Assembly (NCBI GenBank): GCA_026004795.1
Contig: BPJV01000004.1
Span: 620,001-684,000 of the forward strand
Length of the DNA: 64,000 nt
Source of the DNA: Pirellulaceae bacterium
GTDB taxonomy: Bacteria > Planctomycetota > Planctomycetia > Pirellulales > Pirellulaceae
Direction of reading: 5' to 3'
Shown here: piece by piece, positions 1 to 8,351 of the stretch
Layout of the letters: every line of letters begins with the position of its first letter
How positions within the stretch are numbered: position 1 is the stretch's first letter
Program-made: the position numbers and the translations under genes
The notes under the pieces: model-generated
Database searches by the model: none
What the model was told of the DNA's origin: nothing
Seen by the model: only the letters and a program-made list of their open reading frames with translations

Positions 1-2037
1 TTCGCCATCTATGAGGGGGGGCTGTTTCCCGCCGATACCTACCAGGGTACCATCATCGCACCCAACTCATTGCAAAACCTGGTTTGGCATAGCCGTCGAT
101 TGCCTCACGGCTCGACGTTCCGTACGGTCGATCTACCGAATCTGCTGGAGTCGACCGATCGCTGGTTTCGCCCGGTGCACGTAGCGGTGGGGCCGGACGG
201 AGCGATCTACCTGGCTGATTGGTACGACACGCGGTTGAGCCACGTCAGCCCGCTGGACGACTGGCATAAAGAAAGCGGACGCATTTACCGCTTGTTTCCC
301 AGCGGACGGCTGCCACGGCGCGACGTCGGCGACTTGACGCAACTCACGGCTACGCAGCTGATTGCTCTGCTGGATCATGATAACAAATGGGTGCGTCGTC
401 AGGCGGCGCTGGAGCTGGGGTGGAGAAAGTTGGGATCTGCGGAAGTTCAAGCCCATTTGTTCGACCAAATCCTGCAGCGTGGTTCCGTGGACGCTTTGTG
501 GGCGTTGCACCTGGTGGGAGGACTGACGAGCGAGCGGGCGGGAACGCTGCTGCAGCATCGATCGGCCGACGTGCGTCGCTGCGTGGTACGACTGCTGGGA
601 GACCGGCACGAAGGACATCCCGCCCTGGTCGATCTGGCGGCAGTAGAACCCAGTGCGGAGGTCCGCAGTCAGTTGGCCGCGTCGGCCCGACGGGTCGACG
701 CGGGCATCGGCCTGGCGATCATCGGTCGGCTGCTGGGTCACGACAACGATGTCAGTGATCCCCATCTGCCCTTGATGGTATGGTGGGCCGTCGAATCGCA
801 CGCGGAGGACTTCGCGGCCATCACGCAGTGGCTGGCCGACTCGCAAGTGTGGCAGCGGACAATGATGCGGACTGCGGTGACCGAGCGGCTGATGCGCCGA
901 TATGCTGCGGCGGGGCGAAACGAGGATTTGCAACGCTGTGTGCGATTACTTCAACTCGCGCCCACCGCCGAGGACCGGCACCTGCTGGTGGCGGGATTCT
1001 ACAAAGCCTATCAGGGTCGCACGATGCCGCCGTTGCCGCCGACACTGGCCGAGGCCATGGAGGAATTCCGCAGGACGCGCGGTAACGAAGGCCTCATCCT
1101 CGCCATCGCCCAGGGCGATACGTCGGCGGTCCAGCGAGGGCTCGAACTGCTCCGTTCCGCGGATGCCGATGTGGCGTTGCGGATCGAAGTTGCGACGGCC
1201 TTCGGGCGGCAACCTTACGCCCCAGCGGCGGATGCCTTGTTAGCCCTGGCGCTGGGCCAGTCGACCGATGAGCCAGCTTTGCGCCGCGTAGCACTGCAAG
1301 CTCTGGCTGCCTACGAAGCCGAGGAAATCGGCCACCGGCTGGCTGCCGCTTTTGCTGGACCGATCTCCGCCGAATACGGTTTGCGCGATACCGCTTGCCG
1401 TACCTTAGCTGCCCGCGCATCCTGGGCCACGGCGCTGCTGAACGAAATCAACCAGTGGCGTGTTCAACCGACGGATGTGCCCCCCGACGTGGTGCAACGA
1501 CTAAGAACCTATCAGCAACCTGAATTGGTCGCGGCCGTCGAACAAGCATTCGGCAAAGCGCCGCAAGTGGAATCCCCAGCGCAGACTGCGCACATCAAAC
1601 GCCTGCTTACCCTGGTGCGCAGCCGCCGCGGGGATGCCGAGCGAGGGAGAGAAGTGTTCCGACAGCGATGCGGGGTGTGCCACCGGTTGTTTGGCGAGGG
1701 GGAAACCATCGGGCCGCCCCTCGACCACTATGATCGTCAGAATCTTGAATTTTGGTTGACGGCGATCGTCGTTCCCAGTGCGGAGATTCGCGAAGGTTTC
1801 CAATCGTATCTGGCGCTGACCACCGGCGGTCGCGTGGTTACCGGAATGGTGGCCGCCCAGGATGTGCATACGATCACGCTGCGCACGGCTGATAGTCAGT
1901 TGATCGTTCTACCGCGCGACCAGCTCGAGGAGTTCCGTGCTATCGATCGCTCCCTTATGCCGGACAATATCCTCGATTCGCTGGACGATGCGCAGATTGT
2001 CGATCTGTTCGCGTACCTCACTCAACATGCACGATGA
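1..2037 (+). CDS. PVC-type haem-binding dehydrogenase, C-terminal part (5' end outside window)
   Basis: The frame is open from base 1, so the N-terminus lies upstream of the window. The visible 679 residues start inside the beta-propeller-like dehydrogenase domain typical of planctomycete PVC proteins (the stretch VAVGPDGAIYLADWYD near 190-240 nt is a propeller signature). A long alpha-helical HEAT-like repeat region follows (roughly 360-1500 nt), with repeated patterns such as DHDNKWVRRQAALELG. A C-terminal cytochrome c module has the haem motif CGVCH at about 1672-1686 and the conserved GPPL and axial-ligand region after it. Family knowledge: these proteins are exported and thought to oxidise carbohydrates or other substrates and pass electrons to the haem, but substrates are mostly unknown. 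It is followed 259 bases downstream by a DUF1501 gene, its usual partner. Confidence 0.9.
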   Translation, partial: FAIYEGGLFPADTYQGTIIAPNSLQNLVWHSRRLPHGSTFRTVDLPNLLESTDRWFRPVHVAVGPDGAIYLADWYDTRLSHVSPLDDWHKESGRIYRLFPSGRLPRRDVGDLTQLTATQLIALLDHDNKWVRRQAALELGWRKLGSAEVQAHLFDQILQRGSVDALWALHLVGGLTSERAGTLLQHRSADVRRCVVRLLGDRHEGHPALVDLAAVEPSAEVRSQLAASARRVDAGIGLAIIGRLLGHDNDVSDPHLPLMVWWAVESHAEDFAAITQWLADSQVWQRTMMRTAVTERLMRRYAAAGRNEDLQRCVRLLQLAPTAEDRHLLVAGFYKAYQGRTMPPLPPTLAEAMEEFRRTRGNEGLILAIAQGDTSAVQRGLELLRSADADVALRIEVATAFGRQPYAPAADALLALALGQSTDEPALRRVALQALAAYEAEEIGHRLAAAFAGPISAEYGLRDTACRTLAARASWATALLNEINQWRVQPTDVPPDVVQRLRTYQQPELVAAVEQAFGKAPQVESPAQTAHIKRLLTLVRSRRGDAERGREVFRQRCGVCHRLFGEGETIGPPLDHYDRQNLEFWLTAIVVPSAEIREGFQSYLALTTGGRVVTGMVAAQDVHTITLRTADSQLIVLPRDQLEEFRAIDRSLMPDNILDSLDDAQIVDLFAYLTQHAR

Positions 2038-2296
2038 TGAGCGGTCGTGATTTGCACGCCCTCGGAGATGAAGCTGGTGAGCGAGTTGTCGAAACGGGTC
2101 GCATCGGCCACCAAGCGAATCCTCGACCGGCGCGCCTCGGTGGCGAGGAGGAACGCAGGCACGACTTGGCGATGCCGCTCGGCCGGGCATTGCTTGGAGC
2201 CGTCGCAACTGCCCGTGATACACTGTACGGATAGACGGTGAACGTGGAGCGTGCATTGAACGCACTCGATTGGCCAAAGGGGGCTGAGGAGGGAAA

Positions 2297-3733
2297 GTGA
2301 ACGTTCGGCAACAGGTGGCAGCAGCGAGTCTCCAGGTAGCGCGCCGTTGGTTTCTGTCGCAATGCGGTGTCGGCCTGGGGGCCATGGCGCTGCAGTACTT
2401 ACTTTCTCGCAGCGCTCATGGAGACGGACCGACAGCCGGTTTGCTGCCGCAGCGGCCGCATTTTCCTCCCCGCGCGAAAGCAGTCATCCACTTGTTCATG
2501 GCGGGGGCTCCCTCGCAACTGGAGCTATTCGATTACAAGCCGTTGCTCAGCCGACTTCAGGGGCAGCCGTTGCCACCATCGATCATTGGTGACCAGCGCT
2601 ATGCGTTCATCCAATCGACCGCTGGCGTCCTCGGGCCGCAGTATCCCTTTCGGCGGTATGGTGACAGCGGAGCGGAGTTGTCGTCGGCTATCCCCTATCT
2701 GCAAAAGGTGGTTGATCGCCTGTGCATTGTCAAATCGATGCATACCGACCAATTCAATCACGCTCCGGCGCAGATCTTCTTCAACAGCGGCTTCGCGCAG
2801 CCCGGTCGTCCCTGTTTCGGGGCCTGGGTGGTGTACGGCTTGGGAGCAGAGACCGATGCCTTACCCGCCTTTGTGGTGATGAGCACCGGAGATGGGCTCA
2901 GCGGCGGAGCGGCGCTGTGGTCCAGCGGCTTTCTCCCGACTCGCTTCAGTGGAGTGCCGTTTCGCAATCAAGGGGATCCGATCCTGAATGTGAGCACCCC
3001 GGCGGGTATCCCCGATCAGTTGCAGCATCAGACCTACGCCACCATCGGCAAATTGAATCGGCGGCGGTTCGATTCCCTTGGTGATCCCGAGATCATGACT
3101 TCGATCGCTAATTTTGAAATGGCCGCGCGGATGCAGGTTTCAGCGCCTGAATTAATGGACTTGCGTGGGGAGACGCAAGAAACGCTCGACTTGTACGGTT
3201 GTCATCCCGATCAACCTTCCTTCGCACGCGCCTGTTTATTGGCCCGACGCATGGTGGAACGTGGGGTACGATTCATCAACATCTACCACAGCGGCTGGGA
3301 TGCGCATAGCAATGTCGCGGGAAATATCCGCAACAACTGCAGGAAGACCGACCAAGCGTCTGCCGCCTTGGTGCTCGACTTGGCTCGTCGTGGTCTGTTG
3401 GACGAAACGCTGGTTATTTGGGGAGGCGAATTCGGCCGCACTCCCATGGTCGAAACCAATCCGGCATTGGGACGCGCACTGGGACGAGATCATCATCCCC
3501 AGGCGTTTACCATCTGGATGGCCGGTGGTGGCGTGCGCCCCGGGGAGACCTACGGAGCCACCGACGACTTTGGTTTCCATATCATCGAGAACCCGGTGCA
3601 TGTGCATGATTTGCATGCCACGCTCTTGCACTGCCTGGGATTCGATCATACACGCTTGACCTACCATCATGCGGGACGAGATTTTCGTTTGACCGACGTC
3701 CATGGTCGAGTGATTCGTGACCTGTTGGTGTGA
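2297..3733 (+). CDS. DUF1501 domain-containing protein, Tat-exported
   Basis: A 478-residue protein with a GTG start chosen because AGGAGG lies just upstream (2287-2292). The N-terminus carries a twin-arginine signal (RRWFLSQCG near residue 17) followed by a hydrophobic stretch, so export in folded form is expected. The body has the DUF1501 pattern: the opening KAVIHLFMAGAPSQLELFDYKP, a central HTDQFNHAPAQIFFNSG, and the C-terminal WGGEFGRTP and GRDHHP segments, which carry metal-ligand-like His/Asp as in the sulfatase/alkaline phosphatase fold. The family is very abundant in Planctomycetes and is nearly always encoded beside PVC-type dehydrogenases or cytochromes, as here. The true substrate is unknown. 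Length and motifs are complete with no sign of truncation. Confidence 0.92.
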   Translation: MNVRQQVAAASLQVARRWFLSQCGVGLGAMALQYLLSRSAHGDGPTAGLLPQRPHFPPRAKAVIHLFMAGAPSQLELFDYKPLLSRLQGQPLPPSIIGDQRYAFIQSTAGVLGPQYPFRRYGDSGAELSSAIPYLQKVVDRLCIVKSMHTDQFNHAPAQIFFNSGFAQPGRPCFGAWVVYGLGAETDALPAFVVMSTGDGLSGGAALWSSGFLPTRFSGVPFRNQGDPILNVSTPAGIPDQLQHQTYATIGKLNRRRFDSLGDPEIMTSIANFEMAARMQVSAPELMDLRGETQETLDLYGCHPDQPSFARACLLARRMVERGVRFINIYHSGWDAHSNVAGNIRNNCRKTDQASAALVLDLARRGLLDETLVIWGGEFGRTPMVETNPALGRALGRDHHPQAFTIWMAGGGVRPGETYGATDDFGFHIIENPVHVHDLHATLLHCLGFDHTRLTYHHAGRDFRLTDVHGRVIRDLLV

Positions 3734-3766
3734 AGTAGAGTTCTCGTAGCGTAGCGAGGGAAAACC

Positions 3767-6169
3767 ATGGGGCAGTTGAGCGGGCGATGGGCGCTAGCAG
3801 CGCTCTGTTTCTTCGGTTGCACCACACGTCTGCCCGCGGACGTTCCCTTGGTGGGAGGAGTCGAGCGGCAACCGTTTGAATCGATGGTCGCGCGGTTGGT
3901 CCAGGCGTTGGAGTTGGCCGGAAGCCCCGTGTCGCCAGTCGAGCGGCAGAAGATGGAAGCATTGCGGAACGAGGTCCGTGATGCGGTCGTCGTGAAGCAG
4001 TTGCAGGAGCTATTGGATGCCTACTGCCTGGTCGTCGTGCACATCAATCCAGAAAGTAGGGTGAAGGTGCTGCCGGGGCCGGCGCGACCGCTGCTCGACG
4101 AGAAAGGGTGGACCAACTTTCTCGTCAAAGTGATCAACGAAGCGGGCGTTACTTCGCCGTTGATCTGTCGAAGCCCTCAAGCGGCACCAATGGTTCGTCC
4201 AAGTACCGCCGCGGCCAGGCCAGCGTTGGATATCACTCCTGCCGAGTCCGCCCGTCGCTGGTTGGAAATCGCCATGTACGCGCGTCCACCGCTACGATCG
4301 ACCCTATCTGGACTGGAGTGCGAATATCGAATCCTACAGTTGTACAGCCGAGACGCCGGCAAGCGCGAAGCAATCCTGGAGATGCATGTCGGCCAAGGAA
4401 CTCAGGATCTTGGGTTTCGCAGTGAGCTGCCAATTCTGTTTGACTGCCGCCCCTCGGTGGAAGTGCCCTTGGTAATCCGCGACGAAGACGGCATCCCGAC
4501 AACCTGCAGCTTGTTGATCAAGGATGCGCATGGCCGTGTCTATCCGAATCCTAGCCGTCGGCTGGCGCCCGACTTCTTCTTTCATGAGCAAATCTATCGC
4601 CGTGATGGCGAGTCGCTCCGCTTGGCGCCAGGCAGATACCAAGTAACGGCATACCGAGGCCCAGAGTACCTGCCTACCCGCTTGGAGTTGGAGGTCGATC
4701 GCCAATCGCCACCTGCTCCCTTGGACATATCCTTGCGCCGATGGATTCATATGGCCGAGTACGGTTGGTTCTCCGGCGACCATCATGTGCATGCAGCCGG
4801 TTGCGCCCACTACGAGAATCCCTCCGAAGGCGTGACGCCGGAAGACATGGTACGGCATATCGTGGGAGAAGACCTGAACGTGGGCTGCGTGCTGAGCTGG
4901 GGGCCCTGCTGGTATTACCAAAAACAATTCTTCGACGGGAAAGTTTCGCAACTCTCTCGGCCCGGCTACCTGATGCGCTATGACGTCGAAGTCAGTGGCT
5001 TTCCCTCCTCCCATGCCGGCCATCTCTGTTTGCTCAATCTGCAGGAAGACGACTATCCGGGGACGAAGTCGATCGACGAGTGGCCGAGTTGGACGTTGCC
5101 TGTTCTTCGGTGGGGAAGAGAGCAGGGAGGGGTGGTCGGGTACAGCCATAGCGGATGGGGGCTGGCTCTACCCGACTATTTACCCGATGGCAGCCGTGGA
5201 AGATATCCGCGGACGTGGGGTGGAAGCGATGCGCCGAGCGGACGAGCGGCCGACCGTTTGCCCGACTACGCCATGCCGCCGTTCGATGGCATTGGGGCCA
5301 ACGAATACATCGTTACGGGAATCCTCGGCCAGTGCGACTTCATCAGCGCGGTCGATACTCCGGCCATCTGGGAATTGAACATCTGGTACCACACGCTCAA
5401 TTGTGGAGTAACCACGCGGTTGAGCGGTGAAACGGATTTTCCCTGCATCTATGGCGAACGTGTCGGGCTAGGGCGAAGTTACGTGCACCTACCCGGTACC
5501 CAAAAGGCAGACCTTCAATACGAGGATTGGATTCGCGGCATCCGGGAAGGACGTAGTTACGTGACCGATGGAATGAGCCATCTGTTGCAATTCCGCGTCG
5601 GCGAACGCGAACTGGGGGAAATCGACGAACAGGGCCATGCCAGCCGTCTCGATTTGGCGGCCCCCGATTCCGTCCTCGTACGCTGCACGGTCGCTGCATT
5701 GCTACCCGAGCAACAGGATGCGCGCGGCGCTCAGATCGCCCAGTCGCGACTGGACGTAAAGCCGTATTGGCATCTGGAGCGAGCTCGGATCGGCAGTTCA
5801 CGTCGTGTCCCGGTGGAGTTGGTGGTCAATGGCGAAGCGGTGGCACGGCGTGAAATCACCGCCGATGGGGAACCGAAGGAGGTAATGTTCGACGTCCCGA
5901 TCGCACAATCATCGTGGCTGGCAGTGCGAATACTTCCCTCCATGCACTCCAATCCGATCTTTGTTCATGTGGCTGGGGCGCCGATTTGGACCAACGCCAA
6001 CAGTGCTCGCTGGTGCCGAGACGCCGTGGATGTGTGTTGGCAACAGAAGCGAACGAGGATTCGTCCTGAAGAACTGGAAGAGGCCAAGGCTGCCTACGAC
6101 CAGGCTCGCCGACGCTATCAGGAAATCCTGGACACGCTCGAATCTTTGCAGGAAGGCGCCAAGCAATAG
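3767..6169 (+). CDS. CehA/McbA-like PHP-domain metallohydrolase, exported
   Basis: An 800-residue protein starting 33 bases after the DUF1501 gene, with GAGGG ahead of the ATG. The N-terminus has a short hydrophobic segment ending in FFGC, which may be an imperfect lipobox or a simple signal peptide. Residues about 60-320 look like a beta-rich accessory region. The metallohydrolase core begins near residue 330 with GDHHVHAAGC, followed by GVTPEDMVRH and LNVGCVLSWGP. Those His/Asp clusters match the PHP-like active site of the CehA/McbA family (named from carbaryl hydrolases). The last 60 residues form a charged helix (RPEELEEAKAAYDQARRRYQ). In planctomycetes these are secreted hydrolases of unknown substrate. 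Position suggests co-expression with the two genes upstream. Family assignment is confident, substrate is not. Confidence 0.85.
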   Translation: MGQLSGRWALAALCFFGCTTRLPADVPLVGGVERQPFESMVARLVQALELAGSPVSPVERQKMEALRNEVRDAVVVKQLQELLDAYCLVVVHINPESRVKVLPGPARPLLDEKGWTNFLVKVINEAGVTSPLICRSPQAAPMVRPSTAAARPALDITPAESARRWLEIAMYARPPLRSTLSGLECEYRILQLYSRDAGKREAILEMHVGQGTQDLGFRSELPILFDCRPSVEVPLVIRDEDGIPTTCSLLIKDAHGRVYPNPSRRLAPDFFFHEQIYRRDGESLRLAPGRYQVTAYRGPEYLPTRLELEVDRQSPPAPLDISLRRWIHMAEYGWFSGDHHVHAAGCAHYENPSEGVTPEDMVRHIVGEDLNVGCVLSWGPCWYYQKQFFDGKVSQLSRPGYLMRYDVEVSGFPSSHAGHLCLLNLQEDDYPGTKSIDEWPSWTLPVLRWGREQGGVVGYSHSGWGLALPDYLPDGSRGRYPRTWGGSDAPSGRAADRLPDYAMPPFDGIGANEYIVTGILGQCDFISAVDTPAIWELNIWYHTLNCGVTTRLSGETDFPCIYGERVGLGRSYVHLPGTQKADLQYEDWIRGIREGRSYVTDGMSHLLQFRVGERELGEIDEQGHASRLDLAAPDSVLVRCTVAALLPEQQDARGAQIAQSRLDVKPYWHLERARIGSSRRVPVELVVNGEAVARREITADGEPKEVMFDVPIAQSSWLAVRILPSMHSNPIFVHVAGAPIWTNANSARWCRDAVDVCWQQKRTRIRPEELEEAKAAYDQARRRYQEILDTLESLQEGAKQ

Positions 6170-6481
6170 GGCCTCGGTCCCGGGGATTCTCGAACAACTG
6201 CTCCGAAACTTCACCCGCTACCGCCGCTGTGCATTCCACTACGAGAGGGCGCCTAATCGATGATGAAGTGCGTGAGCGCCTCGGAGGACCATTGAACGGT
6301 CCTGGCACTGGCGTCGTGAGTTGGGCGGAACCCATGAGAAAACGGCACAGGCGTCCCATGAGTGCGGGGAAAGTGGGGAGGATGTCGTCAGCTAACGCTG
6401 GCGACACGCTCGGTCGAGCCGTCGAACGGGTAGCCGATGGCAGTGGGGACCGGCGCCTGCTAGGGAAGCGGATGGCTACTC
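6170..6481. other. 312-base intergenic region, convergent
   Basis: This lies between the 3' end of the CehA-like gene (+) and the 3' end of rsmH (-). I see no convincing reading frame, tRNA or T-tailed hairpin. The open frames here read as low-complexity arginine-rich shadows. Confidence 0.5.
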
Positions 6482-7423
6482 TTAGACGAAACCCGGGCCG
6501 TTGTCTTGCGGTGTCCCCTGAACTCGCTCGGCGACCCGCATCTTGGCACTCCGCGAGCGGGGATTGTTCACGATCTCCTGATCGGATGGCCGGATTGGTT
6601 TCTTGGTGATCACCTGCAAACGTGGGTCGTCGCGCATGGCATGCTTGACCATCCGGTCTTCCAGAGAATGGAAACTGATGATCAGTAGGCGACCACCGAT
6701 CCCGAGAAGGTCGGGCAATCGGGAAAGAGCGCGCCGCAATTCTCCCAGTTCATCGTTGACGGCGATGCGGAGCGCCTGAAAAGTTCGCGTGGCAGGGTCC
6801 ACGCGGCCGTGCCGACGCCCTCCACCGGCGACTTTACGTCCACGTGGGACAGCGGCATAGATGATTTCACGCAATTGCGCTGCCGTCCGAATCGAGGTCG
6901 TCCGTCGCGCCTCGATAATGCGGCGGGCAATGCGACGGCTGAAACGTTCCTCACCATATTGAAAAATGACATCGGCCAAATGACGCTCGTCGACTCGCTG
7001 AAGCCATTCCCACGCAGGCTCGCCGACTGATGAGTCGAAGCGCATATCCAGGTCCCCTTCGGTCTGGAAACTGAACCCCCGCGTCGTATCGGCGAGCTGG
7101 TCGCTGCTGAGCCCCAGATCCAGCAATATTCCATCGACAGCCTCCCACCCCAAGGAGGTCAGCCAATGGTCGACGTCGGCGTAGGATCCCTGCCGGATCA
7201 CCACCTGGGAGGGCAAATCACTGCGATGCAGCCGATCGACCGCCTGCGGATCACGATCGACTGCCAAAACGGCACCTTGATCGCCGACTGCTTGGGCGAT
7301 CAACCGAGTATGACCTCCTCCGCCTGCCGTTCCGTCGATCCACTTTTGTCCCGGGGCGAAATTCCCATACTGCTCCACCAATTCGGGGAGGACGGGCACA
7401 TGCTGTGATGTAATATTTTCCAC
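6482..7423 (-). CDS. rsmH: 16S rRNA (cytosine(1402)-N(4))-methyltransferase RsmH
   Basis: RsmH (formerly MraW) N4-methylates C1402 of 16S rRNA using S-adenosylmethionine. The SAM-binding motif DGTAGGGGHTRLI is near residue 30, followed by LAVDRDPQAV. Further family landmarks are GILLDLGLSSDQL, RGFSFQTEGDLDMR and the C-terminal SFHSLEDRMVK with the KKPIRPS tail. The frame runs up to an ATG at 7477, but I choose GTG at 7423 because the protein then begins VENITSQHVPVLPEL, matching where family members start, and because the extra 18 residues would have to be read through a strong RNA-like fold (7441-7522). No clear ribosome binding site is seen at either start. The usual dcw neighbours (mraZ, ftsL, ftsI) are absent, as often in planctomycetes. 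Confidence 0.93.
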   Translation of the reverse strand: MENITSQHVPVLPELVEQYGNFAPGQKWIDGTAGGGGHTRLIAQAVGDQGAVLAVDRDPQAVDRLHRSDLPSQVVIRQGSYADVDHWLTSLGWEAVDGILLDLGLSSDQLADTTRGFSFQTEGDLDMRFDSSVGEPAWEWLQRVDERHLADVIFQYGEERFSRRIARRIIEARRTTSIRTAAQLREIIYAAVPRGRKVAGGGRRHGRVDPATRTFQALRIAVNDELGELRRALSRLPDLLGIGGRLLIISFHSLEDRMVKHAMRDDPRLQVITKKPIRPSDQEIVNNPRSRSAKMRVAERVQGTPQDNGPGFV

Positions 7424-7440
7424 GGCGCGCAAAAGAAAGA

Positions 7441-7522
7441 GGATGAAACCCGCGGGGCTGCCGAAACAGCCCCGCATGTGGCTCTTCAGCCCGTGGCCGC
7501 AAGCTGAAGCAGGGTTTCATCC
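7441..7522 (-). other. Structured leader-like element, three paired arms, upstream of rsmH
   Basis: Eighty-two bases fold into a three-way junction. The outer stem is a perfect 11-bp pair, GGATGAAACCC (7441-7451) with GGGTTTCATCC (7512-7522). Inside, GCGGGGCTG (7452-7460) pairs perfectly with CAGCCCCGC (7467-7475), and CTTCAGC (7484-7490) with GCTGAAG (7503-7509). Read on the minus strand, the strand of rsmH, the GC-rich arm can close a UUCG tetraloop through one extra U-G pair. It sits 18 bases ahead of the proposed GTG start. It may be an RNA leader, or a small palindromic mobile element (REP or MITE class). The sequence alone does not decide. Confidence 0.55.
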
Positions 7523-7723
7523 ACGTAGGTGACTCGAGGATCGGTCAATCGCTGCAACACCACCGTACTGCAGCGACGACATTAGGATAGCTCTCCTTCG
7601 CTGCTCGTCAATTCCCATTCCTGCCACAGAACGGCGTGCCGCGTTCGCAACCGCCTTATTACCTTGACGTTAGGAAAAAAACGGAGATTTTCCCATTGAA
7701 CAATTCCGTGAATCGCTAGCAAT

Positions 7724-8272
7724 TCAGAACGTGGTTTCGGGGGCGACGATTTCCAACAACTCGACGGTGGGCTCGCCGTCGCAATAGATCATGGCGGTTC
7801 TTCCGTAAGTGATGTCACCTGGTGCGACGCTGAACACATGTGCCAGGTCGGCGCCGCACCCTACTTTCCACAGGTTGGCCAGTTTGACTTCGCGGAGGAC
7901 ATTGTTTTGTATGAGGACGCGGCCCAAGGGAATCTTTTGGGAAAGGATCTCTTCCTGCACCTTGTCTTTGACGGCATCCAACCGCATGCGGACTATGCCA
8001 AATTGCACGATATGGTGGTCGCTCTGCCGACGCAGGACGATGCGCCGGGCATACCGATTGTCCACTTGCTTCGCTTCCAAGACCTGGACATCAACTGGGC
8101 CCCCGTGGTGGCGTTCGACAGTTACGGTCATATGGGCATTATGGTGAAGCAATTCCCGGTAAGGCTGAGGGCATTCTTGCGCGGAACAGACGGTGAATTC
8201 TCCTAACAGGTCCGGATTGGGGTAGAACAGCCCGATCAATTCGCTGAGTTCAACGGTGGCGTCGGCCTTCAC
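7724..8272 (-). CDS. Chorismate pyruvate-lyase-like protein (UbiC/DUF98 type)
   Basis: A 182-residue protein. The GTG start at 8272 is chosen because AGGAGGA lies 8 bases upstream; the open frame extends further but the added residues look non-coding. The pattern fits the chorismate lyase-like fold: an N-terminal substrate-lid region with TVTVERHHG, a run of beta strands with arginines (YARRIVLRRQ), the PLGRVLI segment, and a C-terminal YGRTAMIYCDGEPTVELLEIVAP that matches the family's closing strand and acidic residue. Family members release pyruvate from chorismate to give 4-hydroxybenzoate. The next gene (-, upstream) makes polyprenyl diphosphate, so a role in an aromatic prenylated product (quinone-like) is a reasonable inference. 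Enzyme activity is not certain. Confidence 0.6.
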   Translation of the reverse strand: MKADATVELSELIGLFYPNPDLLGEFTVCSAQECPQPYRELLHHNAHMTVTVERHHGGPVDVQVLEAKQVDNRYARRIVLRRQSDHHIVQFGIVRMRLDAVKDKVQEEILSQKIPLGRVLIQNNVLREVKLANLWKVGCGADLAHVFSVAPGDITYGRTAMIYCDGEPTVELLEIVAPETTF

Positions 8273-8351
8273 AACGAGATTCCTCCTGTCGAAGCGAGCG
8301 TGCGGTGGGTGATGGCGGGCAGCGGCAGTTGGGAAAGGGGGATGCTGGAGG

